DNA of 64,000 nt from Candidatus Pseudoruminococcus merdavium (GCA_904419745.1 CAJFSS010000013.1:18835-82834), one strand, 5' to 3'; counted from the stretch's first letter, positions 18,139 through 26,394 are shown. Translations and numbers: made by a program. Notes: generated by a model not told the origin, from the sequence alone.

Positions 18139-18225
18139 GCGGGTATGGCGGAATTGGCAGACGCGTTAGATTCAGGTTCTAATGGTCGCAAGGCTGTGCA
18201 GGTTCAAGTCCTGTTACCCGCACCA
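18139..18225 (+). tRNA. tRNA-Leu (CAG)
   Basis: A class II tRNA of 87 nt. Acceptor GCGGGTA / TACCCGC; anticodon stem TTAGA/TCTAA closes loop TTCAGGT, giving anticodon CAG (CUG, Leu). The variable arm is TGGTCGCAAGGCTG, the T-arm GCAGGTTCAAGTCCTGT, and CCA is encoded. It is 3 nt from the first tRNA-Leu and shares its promoter and terminator. Confidence 0.93.
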
Positions 18226-18226
18226 A

Positions 18227-18259
18227 TCCGAGTGTTCATAAGAACACTCGGATTTTTTC
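18227..18259 (+). terminator. Terminator of the tRNA-Leu operon
   Basis: An 11-bp stem TCCGAGTGTTC / GAACACTCGGA followed by TTTTTT, directly behind the second tRNA. Confidence 0.92.
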
Positions 18260-18599
18260 TTTGTCAAAGTGTCGTTATGAACACCCGTACCATATATAAT
18301 CTTTCATACAAAAACAGCCTTCCAAATCGGAGGGCTGTTTTTGTATCTATGCCCGGAAAGCCTGAGATTATGGGCTTTCCGGGCTTTTTCTGTTTTCCGG
18401 GACTTGGCGGAATAGGCCGCCATCAGCCCGCTTTCTATTGCGGCGATCACATTGTCCCATGGCGACTTGTTTCCGGACACCCTTGTCCGGCTCTTTTGTA
18501 TCAGAAACAAGGAAACGCTAAAAAGTATCCGCTCCCGGACAACGCCCCTTCCTTCAACGATAACAATTTAGCGGGAACCTTGCGGATCCCGCCTTTGTC
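18260..18599. other. Gene-free stretch with two further hairpins
   Basis: No convincing gene. Two strong hairpins are present: AAAACAGCC ... GGCTGTTTT (about 18312-18345), and CCCGGAAAGCC ... GGGCTTTCCGGG (about 18352-18384) followed by TTTTTC. A minus-strand frame at 18304-18510 (ends in WKAVFV) has no recognisable family and is probably chance or debris. The stretch borders the broken SprT-like gene and is likely remnant mobile DNA. Confidence 0.45.
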
Positions 18600-18919
18600 T
18601 TATTCCCGTTCAAATGACTCACCGCAATTCCCGCAGATTACATTGACCTCCCGCGTTGCCCGGATGATAGTGCCGCAGCAGGGGCAGACATATTTGATGC
18701 TGCGGTTAATGGATTTCTTACTCCTGCCCTTGGTGGTGCCTTCCACCGGCAAGCGGCTGGCGTTCCATATCTCGTTGATACTGCACCAGACATAAGCCCC
18801 GCGCCCTCCGTCCGGCGATACGGTGATGTCCGGGTGGTTCAGCTCACCCTTGTAAAAATGCTCATTAACAGGTCGAACATTCCCTTGGTTTTCTTTACGA
18901 TTTCAGATATTTGCAGCAT
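18600..18919 (-). pseudogene. SprT-like zinc-binding protein, frameshifted and internally deleted
   Basis: The start at 18919 has a good AGGAGG. Translation begins MLQISEIVKKTKGMFDLL, then runs out of frame at TTAATG, where one missing base would restore LLNEHFYKGELNHPDITV. The C-terminus reads KYVCPCCGTIIRATREVNV followed by ICGNCGESFERE, a four-cysteine zinc ribbon typical of SprT-like proteins carried on Firmicutes mobile elements. The central HExxH protease core is absent, so this copy has both a frameshift and a large deletion. It sits behind the tRNA-Leu pair and marks a decayed element. Confidence 0.65.
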
Positions 18920-19026
18920 GATTGCATCCTCCTCAAAGATACTTATTTTCTGTGAGTGACAGCTTACACACCAACGGTCAAAATGCAAGCTCGAAAAGGC
19001 TAAACCATATCTTTTTCCTTTCGCCT

Positions 19027-19052
19027 AGGACAGGAAAAGCCCCGCCGAAGCG
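19027..19052 (+). repeat. 26-bp direct repeat, left copy
   Basis: AGGACAGGAAAAGCCCCGCC plus GAAGCG, identical to 19901-19926. It includes a CCCCGC-CGAA-GCGGGG hairpin. The two copies bracket the DUF6442/XRE operon. Confidence 0.8.
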
Positions 19053-19185
19053 GGGCCTTCATTTGGGTCATAATATACTTTACTCCTCCTTTTTGTGTTT
19101 GAAAAGCGTCTTAAAAACGGTACAGATAACCATAATAAATTATATAACGGCAAAAACGATGTTGTTTTTTATTGGCACAAAAAAT

Positions 19186-19262
19186 CCAAGAAAACTTGGC
19201 AAAAATTATTGACAAGTGTACTTGGCAATACTATAATAAGATGTGACAAGAAAACTTGGCAA
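19186..19262 (+). promoter_or_regulatory. Three operator copies around the DUF6442/XRE promoter
   Basis: Three 17-bp sites share the form (C/A)CAAG-N4-CTTGGCAA: 19186-19202, 19212-19228 and 19246-19262. Each holds the dyad CAAG-N4-CTTG. They lie upstream of the -35, over the -35/spacer, and just downstream of the -10 respectively. This arrangement fits repression by the XRE protein encoded second in the operon. Confidence 0.7.
19209..19237 (+). promoter_or_regulatory. Promoter of the DUF6442/XRE operon
   Basis: TTGACA (19209-19214), 17 bp, TATAAT (19232-19237), 47 bp before the first start codon. Confidence 0.85.
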
Positions 19263-19283
19263 TTCTATTTGGAGGTTTCCATT

Positions 19284-19619
19284 ATGAACAAGGACGAAAT
19301 TTTAGCAAAAAGCAGAGCGGAAAATAAAAACAAGGACGTATACGAGCAAGAAGTCTTAAAGCAGGCAAGTAAAAGTGCAGTTGTAGTTCAGATGGTTTTG
19401 GCGACGCTCTTTTTCGTGACACAGATATTTGTCGGCGAAGGCATAAACTGGGGACTATGGGCGCTTGTTTTTAGCGCAAATATGACAATCTACTGGGTGA
19501 AATATATTAAACTTCGCCGTAAGCACGAGCTTATGATAGCAATCGCCTATACGATATTGGTATCCGTAATGTCCGGATACTATATCTATAACCTGATTGT
19601 ATCTTCCACAATCCAGTAA
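19284..19619 (+). CDS. DUF6442-like small membrane protein
   Basis: A 111-residue protein with a charged N-terminus (MNKDEILAKSRAENKNKDVYEQ) followed by about three membrane segments (VVVQMVLATLFFVTQIF, INWGLWALVFSANMTIYWV, LMIAIAYTILVSVMSGYYIY). The N-terminal pattern matches DUF6442-type proteins that are usually paired with a small XRE regulator. The start has GGAGG upstream. Function is unknown. The gene is AT-rich compared with its core neighbours and ends 13 bp before the regulator gene. Confidence 0.75.
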   Translation: MNKDEILAKSRAENKNKDVYEQEVLKQASKSAVVVQMVLATLFFVTQIFVGEGINWGLWALVFSANMTIYWVKYIKLRRKHELMIAIAYTILVSVMSGYYIYNLIVSSTIQ

Positions 19620-19632
19620 GGCGGTGGAAAAT

Positions 19633-19839
19633 ATGGATGATAAGCTGGTATTAAAAAATCGCCTGAAAGAAACACGGACAGAATTGAAATTATCACAGAG
19701 TCAACTGGCGGATATGGTCGGTGTGTCTCGCAACACGATCAGCTCCATTGAAACAGGCCAGTTCAATCCCACAGCGAAATTGGCACTGGTTCTCTGTATT
19801 GCATTGGATAAAAAGTTTGAAGATCTGTTCTACTTTTGA
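19633..19839 (+). CDS. Small XRE-family HTH regulator
   Basis: A 68-residue single-domain lambda-repressor-like HTH protein, with LSQSQLADMVGVSRNTISSI as the helix-turn-helix and the family's closing LALVLCIALDKKFEDLFYF. Such minimal regulators commonly repress their own operon together with a small membrane protein. The three CAAG-N4-CTTG sites at the operon promoter are its likely targets. The weak GGTGG ribosome binding site suggests coupling to the upstream gene. Confidence 0.88.
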   Translation: MDDKLVLKNRLKETRTELKLSQSQLADMVGVSRNTISSIETGQFNPTAKLALVLCIALDKKFEDLFYF

Positions 19840-19900
19840 AGCTACTCCATGTTCAAAAACAGCGGTGCAACCTGTCAAGAATTAATATCTTTTTTCACTG

Positions 19901-19926
19901 AGGACAGGAAAAGCCCCGCCGAAGCG
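19901..19926 (+). repeat. 26-bp direct repeat, right copy
   Basis: Identical to 19027-19052, 874 bp away. Here the repeat runs straight into a terminator T-tract. Confidence 0.8.
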
Positions 19927-19937
19927 AGGCTTTTTAA
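19907..19937 (+). terminator. Terminator of the DUF6442/XRE operon
   Basis: AAAAGCCcCGC-CGAA-GCGaGGCTTTTT: a stable hairpin with a UUCG-like tetraloop and T-run, 70 bp after the XRE stop. Confidence 0.75.
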
Positions 19938-20208
19938 TTCAATAATCCGGAATTTACATTTTAGGCATAGGCGCAGTATTCAGTTTCTTGTGCTCCCCTT
20001 GTCATAACGTGGGCTTCATAATCGCCCGCCACAGGCTCGCTCACAGACGAAGTGCACAGCCACTTGCAAGCATGGAGAAAAAATCTTGGGGATTTTCCCG
20101 CCAACTTGTCTAGATTACTGAGTCTATGTAATGTATATGCTAGCTACCTGCAAATACTGATTTACAATAAAAAAGCAGATTGAACATTTCGATAGTGTAC
20201 CATTTTAT
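19938..20208. other. Gene-free stretch in the accessory patch
   Basis: About 270 bp with no recognisable gene on either strand. It probably contains decayed mobile-element sequence; no terminal repeats or attachment site were seen. Confidence 0.4.
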
Positions 20209-20643
20209 CTATCTGAGCCACACAGCAAATCCAACAAACAGACCACATAATACCGCTATACTTCCTAAAATCAAGCAGCCTACAGAGGAAACAGTATCTT
20301 CTTTGTAACCATCTATATAGCTATACTTTGGATAATTTTTATCATACCAAATCTTTACTTGATCTCCTCTTTTATATGGACAATATGTTGTTCCGAAATT
20401 GATTTCAACCCTTATAACCTCATCGCCAACCACATATTCATAAGTCGGAAAATAAGCACGACGTCTTTGCATTTTCATTGAACTAATGCTTACGATCTTT
20501 CCATATGTTTGTGATAAGCATCTGCGCTTCTTATCTCTTTTGGTTTTAAAATAAGAATATCCTTGTCTTGCAAAAATGCTACCTATCGAACAAAACATTA
20601 AAGGAAAAAATATCCCAAACATGACTTTATCAGTCAAGTCCAT
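20209..20643 (-). CDS. DUF3592-like membrane protein
   Basis: A 144-residue protein with an N-terminal membrane segment (VMFGIFFPLMFCSIGSIFA), a basic stretch, a beta-rich middle domain (TYGKIVSISSMK, YFPTYEYVVGDEVIRVEINF, YKRGDQVKIWYDKNYPKYSY) and a C-terminal membrane segment (SSVGCLILGSIAVLCGLFVGFAVW). This layout is that of DUF3592 proteins. Function is unknown. The start at 20643 is 7 nt after AGGAGG, and an extended -10 (TGTTATAAT) lies 42 bp upstream at 20690-20685. The gene is AT-rich compared with sbcC. Confidence 0.7.
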   Translation of the reverse strand: MDLTDKVMFGIFFPLMFCSIGSIFARQGYSYFKTKRDKKRRCLSQTYGKIVSISSMKMQRRRAYFPTYEYVVGDEVIRVEINFGTTYCPYKRGDQVKIWYDKNYPKYSYIDGYKEDTVSSVGCLILGSIAVLCGLFVGFAVWLR

Positions 20644-20918
20644 ATAATGACCTCCTCGTTAAATATAGATTTGTCTTTGTGTACATTATAACATGATACT
20701 TCAATCTCATCATTACTTTTCTGCTTTTGACACACTATTTATCAGCCTATAATTTGAAAAGAGTGGTAAAACATTTCCCTGCAATCTTTCAAAAAGACAA
20801 ACAGGAACGGTCCATTCCCCGTCTTTTTCCCGTTGGAATACAACCGCTTATCTGGAACCCATTCCTTCCTCTCAGGCATAGGATGTACTATACCAGAAAA
20901 TAGGGAGGTGTTGAATCC

Positions 20919-21137
20919 ATGCTTATCATTGCATGTATAAAAGAGGTACGGCAAAATAGCCTTCTGGTACAGGATTGCTCCACTTCACAGGATATTGTTG
21001 TAAACACCAATTGCACCAGATGCTTCTGTGTCGGGGATAGAATCCGTATCTGTTATAATGGCATCATGACCAATAGCCTTCCTCCACAAATTTCGGCAAC
21101 TTGTATCCGGCGTATCTCTTCCTGTTGCGGCTGCTAA
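20919..21137 (+). CDS. Small cysteine-rich conserved-looking protein
   Basis: A 72-residue protein with GGGAGG 8 nt upstream of the start. It begins MLIIACIKEVRQNSLLVQDC, a short beta-barrel-like pattern, and has eight or so cysteines including C-TRC-FC and a terminal CCGC. The periodic hydrophobic and glycine pattern suggests a small OB-like or metal-binding domain. I do not recognise a named family. The good ribosome binding site and the terminator downstream support it being a gene. Confidence 0.5.
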   Translation: MLIIACIKEVRQNSLLVQDCSTSQDIVVNTNCTRCFCVGDRIRICYNGIMTNSLPPQISATCIRRISSCCGC

Positions 21138-21269
21138 CCACCGCAGTGGGGATTCCATGAAACGGTTCTTTTTATCTCTCCCCGTTCCCCTACATTGCCG
21201 CTGGCAAAAAAGGCAGAAAACCAGAACAAAACCATTCTGATTTTCTGCCATATCAGCTTTTTATTTCTC

Positions 21270-21314
21270 ATCTCCCATTCGGATACCAGCGGTATTCAAA
21301 TGGGAGATTTTTTA
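21270..21314 (+). terminator. Terminator-like hairpin after the Cys-rich ORF
   Basis: ATCTCCCATT / AATGGGAGAT enclosing an inner GGATACC/GGTATTC stem, followed on the + strand by TTTTTATT. It could also trap transcripts of the leftward gene, but the T-tract is on the + side. A second long inverted repeat lies at 21212-21249. Confidence 0.65.
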
Positions 21315-23249
21315 TTGCGGTAGTTTTAAAACCTGCCCGGGATGGATAATATCACTTGCCAACCCGTTGATTTCCATAATTTCTGTATAACGGTTTCCGG
21401 ACCCAAGATAAGTGCGCGCAATTTTCCACAGGGTATCTCCCCGCTTAACCGTATACTCCCGATAGGAAACTTCCGGTTTTGGTTGCATACTGCCCTGCGT
21501 CCCCGGAATTTTCAACTGCATTCCCGGATAAATACGGTCGCTGGTCATGTCATTCAGCCGCATGATCTCACGGTATCTGCTACCCCGGCCCAAATACTGC
21601 TCCGCAAGTTTCCACAGAGTATCCCCGGAACGGACCTGGTGAATAAAATACTCCTGCGAAGGAGTAGATGGCTGGGAGGTTTCCGGTTCCTGTTCGAACG
21701 TGATACAGGAAGCGGACAGATATCCGGTCTGACCATCCGGGAGCTTCACCTGGTAAACTCCATCTCCGTTTTTCCGTACAGAAATCTCTGTCCCGCCGGA
21801 TAGGGTTGCAATGACCTTCCCTTTTAAATTCGGGCTGCGATAAACGGATACATTTGACTGGCCCCTCCTGATATATGCGGTAGTAAAGGGAATTTCATCC
21901 GAAGGTTCGGAAGTTGTGTCTTCCGTTTCCGGAGGAGTGGAGACGTCCGGTATTACCGGTTGTTCCGGCTGAGAGGGAACAGAAGGAGAATTTTCCGTAT
22001 CCGAATTATTTCCATTGATCCAATCCTCATAGTGATCCCAGATAGCCGTGTCTTCCTGGCCTAAAGACCAGGCTCCGGCGCCTTTTAAGTCATATTTTTC
22101 AATTAAGCCCAGTTTTTCCCGATAGGACTCATCATTTTCAAACCAGGCGACATAGTTTCCGGGCTGAAGGACAAAGTCTCCCCCTACAGTATATTTCCCA
22201 TCGGCTTCTGTAACCGTAAACTCCGCCTTGACAGATTCGCTGGCCTCATCATATTGGACAGTGGCTTCACAGTCTTTCAAAATTTGCTGGATGGTCTTGC
22301 TGCTGGCGCCTTTTCCCACGATACGGTTATCGTCTAAGCTCCAAATACGCCCATAAAACGGGATACCAACCACAATTTTATCCGAGGTTGTTTTGTCCAA
22401 CGCATATTTAATTGAATTTTCCACAAAATCAATGCTTGCAACCGGTCCGGCTTCCCCGCCCTCGTAATGCTCGTCATACGCCATAATCACCAGATGATCC
22501 GCATATTGGGCCAGGGCTGCATAATCATAAGAGCCATGCCATCCTGTCTGCCAATTCTTCGGGTTTGCTGCAACCGCAACGGATACTTCTTTTTCTGCGG
22601 GAATTTTCTCACGCAGCAGGCGGACAAGCTCCGTATACTGCTCCCTCTGTTCATGCGTCACATTTTCAATGTCCACATTGATTCCATCAAGATCATATTC
22701 TTCAATATAATCTGCAAGCTGTGTGGAAAGGGAATCCGCATTTTTCAGTGCGTTGATCCCCGCTGTACGGTTCCAGTGATTGCTCAAAAACGGGACGACT
22801 TTCATCCCCTTGTCGTGCATGCTTTTGATAAAAAACGGACTGAGATAATTGAGTTTCAGGCTTCCATCCTCGCGGATGTCAAAATAACTGGGCGAAACAG
22901 TATCCAATGCATCGCCTGCCTGGTTCACATATTCAATTTGCTGGATATCCGTACCGCTGTACAGATATCCCATAGTATACCGATCCGTTGCGGCAAAAAC
23001 GGATAAAAAGGAGGAAAATGCAAGGGTTGCTACCAAAGCGCCGGAAATCAGGATTTTTACACTTTTAATCCTTACTTTTTTTGACAATTCCAAAACCGTT
23101 TGTTTGAAATCTTTGGAAACAGGCTTTCGGTTTGTGTTTTTAGAAAACTCCTCGGCAAATTCCGCTTCTGCACGTGGAAAGTCCAAAATCAGATTATATG
23201 TTCCATCCCCGTTGGGAAGAATTTTGATATTTGGCGACAACTGCCCCAC
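21312..23249 (-). CDS. Membrane-anchored GH18 glycosidase with SH3 and two LysM domains
   Basis: A 645-residue protein. Residues 1-60 are cytoplasmic, followed by one membrane anchor (about 63-87). A GH18 domain (about 92-415) has the catalytic DGINVDIE at 188-195 (acid E195). A Ser/Pro/Glu linker, an SH3-like domain (about 465-520) and two C-terminal LysM repeats (HQVRSGDTLWKLAEQYLG and REYTVKRGDTLWKIARTYLG) follow. GH18-LysM proteins such as SleL/YaaH cut cortex or cell-wall glycan; here the anchor and C-terminal LysM suggest a wall or spore role. The start is GTG at 23249 after GAAAGG; TTG at 23240 is possible. Confidence 0.85.
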   Translation of the reverse strand: MGQLSPNIKILPNGDGTYNLILDFPRAEAEFAEEFSKNTNRKPVSKDFKQTVLELSKKVRIKSVKILISGALVATLAFSSFLSVFAATDRYTMGYLYSGTDIQQIEYVNQAGDALDTVSPSYFDIREDGSLKLNYLSPFFIKSMHDKGMKVVPFLSNHWNRTAGINALKNADSLSTQLADYIEEYDLDGINVDIENVTHEQREQYTELVRLLREKIPAEKEVSVAVAANPKNWQTGWHGSYDYAALAQYADHLVIMAYDEHYEGGEAGPVASIDFVENSIKYALDKTTSDKIVVGIPFYGRIWSLDDNRIVGKGASSKTIQQILKDCEATVQYDEASESVKAEFTVTEADGKYTVGGDFVLQPGNYVAWFENDESYREKLGLIEKYDLKGAGAWSLGQEDTAIWDHYEDWINGNNSDTENSPSVPSQPEQPVIPDVSTPPETEDTTSEPSDEIPFTTAYIRRGQSNVSVYRSPNLKGKVIATLSGGTEISVRKNGDGVYQVKLPDGQTGYLSASCITFEQEPETSQPSTPSQEYFIHQVRSGDTLWKLAEQYLGRGSRYREIMRLNDMTSDRIYPGMQLKIPGTQGSMQPKPEVSYREYTVKRGDTLWKIARTYLGSGNRYTEIMEINGLASDIIHPGQVLKLPQ

Positions 23250-23415
23250 CTTACCTTTCAGCCATTGTGATAATCGTTTGCATGGTTGGTATTATTATAT
23301 ACGTGGCTTTCAAAATTATCCTTTGATTACTAAAAAGAGGGAAATGAAAAAATAGATGTCCGGGAAGGCTTTGGCCTCTCTGGCGGTCAGGACGATCGGC
23401 AGTTTTTTCTGAAAC

Positions 23416-23455
23416 AGAGAAATCGGACGGCAAAAGCCTGCCGCCCGATTTCTCT
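23416..23455 (-). terminator. Terminator-like hairpin after the SDR gene
   Basis: A 17-bp stem with one mismatch (AGAGAAATCGGACGGCA / TGCCGCCCGATTTCTCT). The T-tail is weak, so confidence is moderate. Confidence 0.6.
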
Positions 23456-23474
23456 GCTTATTCGTTATTCAAAA

Positions 23475-24233
23475 TTATACGCAGGTATAGCCGCCGTCAA
23501 TTGGGAGAATGACTCCCGTTACATAGGAGGCTTCATCACTTGCAAGGAAAATTGCCCCTGCATTGAGTTCCCCGCTGACGCCATAGCGTCCCAGAGGAAC
23601 CGTCGCTTTCATATAAGCGGTAAACGCGTCCGTTTTTAAAGTATCCGCAGTGAGTTCCGTTTCAAAGTAACCCGGACAAATCGCATTGCAGGTGATGTTA
23701 TATTTTGCAAGCTCTGCCGCAACGGCTCTGGTAAAGTTGATAACTCCGCCTTTTGAGGTATGGTATGCAACGGTATCCATTGCCGTATTTCCCACCATAC
23801 CGTACATGGAAGCAATATTGATGATACGGCCATAGTTGTGCTTTTTCATGATATTGCCAAAAGCACGGGTAACATAGAACACGCTGTTCATATCCGTATC
23901 AATGGTAAAATCCCATTCCTCATTGGTCATATCCAGCACGCCCGCATTTTTTGCAGAGCCTGCACAGTTGACAAGGACGTCGACTTTCCCAAATTCCGCT
24001 TCTACCTTTTTGGCAACTTCATCCACCATGGCAGAATCCGTAACATCACATTGCAGGGGGAGACAACGATGGCCTTTTTCCTCAAGTTCTTTTGCAAGAG
24101 CCTGGAGTTTGTCCATTCTTCTGGCCGTAATCACCAGGTCTGCACCCTGTTCGGCAAACCCTCTTGCCATCTGTGCCCCCAGTCCGGAGGATGCCCCGGA
24201 CACAACAACCACTCTACCTGTCAAATCAAACAT
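23475..24233 (-). CDS. SDR family oxidoreductase
   Basis: A 252-residue classical short-chain dehydrogenase: cofactor loop VSGASSGLGAQMA, NCAG motif, Ser in NIASMYG and the active-site YHTSK. It closes with ASYVTGVILPIDGGYTCV, typical of gluconate 5-dehydrogenase and 3-oxoacyl-ACP-reductase-like SDRs. NAD(P)-dependent oxidation or reduction of a hydroxyl/ketone is secure; the substrate is not. It is monocistronic with AGGAGG upstream of the start. Confidence 0.88.
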   Translation of the reverse strand: MFDLTGRVVVVSGASSGLGAQMARGFAEQGADLVITARRMDKLQALAKELEEKGHRCLPLQCDVTDSAMVDEVAKKVEAEFGKVDVLVNCAGSAKNAGVLDMTNEEWDFTIDTDMNSVFYVTRAFGNIMKKHNYGRIINIASMYGMVGNTAMDTVAYHTSKGGVINFTRAVAAELAKYNITCNAICPGYFETELTADTLKTDAFTAYMKATVPLGRYGVSGELNAGAIFLASDEASYVTGVILPIDGGYTCV

Positions 24234-24440
24234 TTGAGTCTCCTCCTTATTGATTCTTTGATACTGTACATTATACAGTTATTTTTTTACATTTTCAATG
24301 CTGGACTCAAAACAATTCCGCTTTTTGGAGAATTTTAACAATACATCAGAATTGCCTTTGTAAATGCCTGCATGTCCCTTCACACTGTGAAACAAATACA
24401 AGTGGGAAAAGGAGGAATTGTTGTTTCAAACATAAGCGAA

Positions 24441-24474
24441 AGAAAAAGCCGCCGGAAATCCGGCGGCTTTTTCT
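24441..24474. terminator. Bidirectional terminator
   Basis: A perfect palindrome AGAAAAAGCCGCCGGA / TCCGGCGGCTTTTTCT, 13 bp beyond the stop of the GNAT gene; functional in both directions. Confidence 0.9.
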
Positions 24475-24486
24475 CAAACCATATTC

Positions 24487-24993
24487 TCATACCTTTTTTT
24501 GATAAAAAGCGCTCACTTTGTACCCAAAATCGCGTACCATCACTCGTTCAAAACCGAGCCGGTCATACATCCCGGTGAGAGCGGGCCGATTGACTCGGCA
24601 ATCCAACCTCAGGTATTCCTTTCCCATCTGCCGGACAATGTTGCAGGCAGCGTCGATCATTTTATCCGGTATCCCGGTAGAGGCAAATTTCCGGCATACA
24701 GAAAATTTGTGAAGATAAATGGCGCTGTCCTCTTCGCTCTCTTCCCCCCAAAACTCCGTATCACTTTCACACAAGAGCATGGTGGAAGCAACCTCTTTTC
24801 CAATGTAACCGAGGTACCCGGTTACACCCTCGTGAAACAGAAGCTTTGTTTGAAGCATTTCCAATGTCCACAGCGGCATATGTTTGCTCAGCAGATACTG
24901 GTGTGCTTCGAGCAGACAGTCCACAAAGAGTTCCTGTTCCTCCTTTGTCTGCACCTTTTTAACCCAGAACTTTGTCTCTTTTTCCAAAATCAT
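24487..24993 (-). CDS. GNAT family N-acetyltransferase
   Basis: A 168-residue acetyltransferase of the GCN5 superfamily. The N-terminal helices include ELFVDCLLEAHQYLLSK. The core strand GYLGYIGKEVASTMLL is followed by YLHKFSVCRKFASTGIPDKM (motif A, CoA pyrophosphate loop slightly degenerate) and LRLDCRVNRPALTGMYDRLGF (motif B). It acetylates an amine on an unknown small molecule or protein. It is monocistronic and ends at a bidirectional terminator. Confidence 0.82.
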   Translation of the reverse strand: MILEKETKFWVKKVQTKEEQELFVDCLLEAHQYLLSKHMPLWTLEMLQTKLLFHEGVTGYLGYIGKEVASTMLLCESDTEFWGEESEEDSAIYLHKFSVCRKFASTGIPDKMIDAACNIVRQMGKEYLRLDCRVNRPALTGMYDRLGFERVMVRDFGYKVSAFYQKKV

Positions 24994-25133
24994 CCGTCCC
25001 CTGCTTTTGCGGGATATCCCCGGCTTAAACTCCTAGAGTGTATAATATGCAAAAATATGAATATTAATTCAATAACAAATTCTATCATAACACATTTTTC
25101 ACCAAGTGCAAGGGGTTTTGAAAGATTTCTTTT

Positions 25134-26300
25134 TTATGCAATCATTTTTATTTCCCGCCCCGCATTCAACAGACGGGACAGGGTGCGGGTGAGCTCTTCC
25201 CTTGGGATTCCAAGCTGGAGCCTGACAAACCCCTCCCCTTCTTTCCCATACTGGGATCCATCGTCAACCGTGATATTGGCTTTTGCAAACAACCGGTCAA
25301 TCTGTTCCTGTGTGCCGCAGGCACGCAGATCTACCCAGATTAGGGAACCAGCGCGATGCCGGCAGATGACCGCCTGTGGGAGATATCGGGCAAAAAATTC
25401 CCTTACCAGCCGGATATTCTCTTCCACAAATGCAAGCAGGGCGTCAATCCACGCTTTGCCCTGCGGGGTATAGGCGGCAAGCACTGCCGTATACATAAAT
25501 GGGCTGAGGCTTCCATAATGGTCTTCGTCCCTCTGGCGGCGATAGCGCTCTCTAAGATGTTCTTCCGGAATGATAATGTTGGCGTGGCTTGTCCCGGTAA
25601 AATTGAAAGATTTCCCCAAGGAGGTACAGACAATACAATTTCCCATGGCTTCCTCCAGTGTAGCATAGGGCGTCATCGGCATGTCGGCAAACACATGCTC
25701 TGCAAAAATTTCATCCGCCACTACAAGCACTCCATACCGGCTGGCAAGAGAAGCAACCCGCTTCAAATCCTCCCTTTCCCAATAATCCATAATTGGGTTA
25801 TGGGGATTACAGAGGATCATCAGGCAATTTTCCGGTTTTGCCATCAGGGTTTCCAACCCGTCAAAATCCATCCGGTAGCAGCCGTTTTCATAGATCAGGG
25901 GATTACAGATTTTTTTCCGTCCCGTGTTTCGGATAACCCGATCATACAGCACATAGGCCGGCGATTGGACAATGATTCCATCTCCCTGTTTTGTAAATGC
26001 GCGAATAGCCGCACTAATCGCCTGTAGCGTCCCGTAGGATGGGACAATCCAATCCCGCTGAATGTTCCAGCCGCGCACTTGCTCCATCCATCCGCGGACA
26101 GCATCCAGATACTGGGGTACATCCGAGGCTGTCCATCCAAACAGGCCGCTGCGTACCCGTTGTTCCAGTGCTTTTAGGATACAGGGCGCCGTTTTCAAAT
26201 GGAGCTGGGCTCCTGCCAAAACCGTATGTTCCGGGTGATAAGGCGTCCCGAAATCAATGGGCGCCGCATCTGCCAGGGTTTCAAAATCAAATTGCTGCAT
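25134..26300 (-). CDS. Divergent MalY/PatB-like PLP enzyme
   Basis: A 388-residue fold-type I PLP enzyme related to MalY/PatB. It has LFGWTASDVPQYLDAV (cf. GYT motif), NPHNPI at 165-170, ADEIFAEHVF at 196-204 and K230 in SLGKSFNFTG. The N-terminus is unusual. The KWD and PMWVADMDF segment conserved in the family, and present in the enzyme at 2051-3235, is replaced by FGTPYHPEHTVLAGAQLHLK, so the substrate pocket probably differs. It is not closely similar to the other copy. It lies 133 bp downstream of the Sapep gene. Confidence 0.8.
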   Translation of the reverse strand: MQQFDFETLADAAPIDFGTPYHPEHTVLAGAQLHLKTAPCILKALEQRVRSGLFGWTASDVPQYLDAVRGWMEQVRGWNIQRDWIVPSYGTLQAISAAIRAFTKQGDGIIVQSPAYVLYDRVIRNTGRKKICNPLIYENGCYRMDFDGLETLMAKPENCLMILCNPHNPIMDYWEREDLKRVASLASRYGVLVVADEIFAEHVFADMPMTPYATLEEAMGNCIVCTSLGKSFNFTGTSHANIIIPEEHLRERYRRQRDEDHYGSLSPFMYTAVLAAYTPQGKAWIDALLAFVEENIRLVREFFARYLPQAVICRHRAGSLIWVDLRACGTQEQIDRLFAKANITVDDGSQYGKEGEGFVRLQLGIPREELTRTLSRLLNAGREIKMIA

Positions 26301-26357
26301 CTTTTTCCATTCCTTTCTGGCAATCCGGGACCTCCCGCCTGCGTAGCATAGATGATA

Positions 26358-26394
26358 GATTGAAAAAGCCCGGCATCCGTGGATACTGGGCTTT
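26358..26394 (-). terminator. Terminator after the Sapep dipeptidase gene
   Basis: On the minus strand AAAGCCC ... GGGCTTT with an inner ATCC/GGAT stem and TTTTTC tail, about 40 bp after the stop at 26433. Confidence 0.78.
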
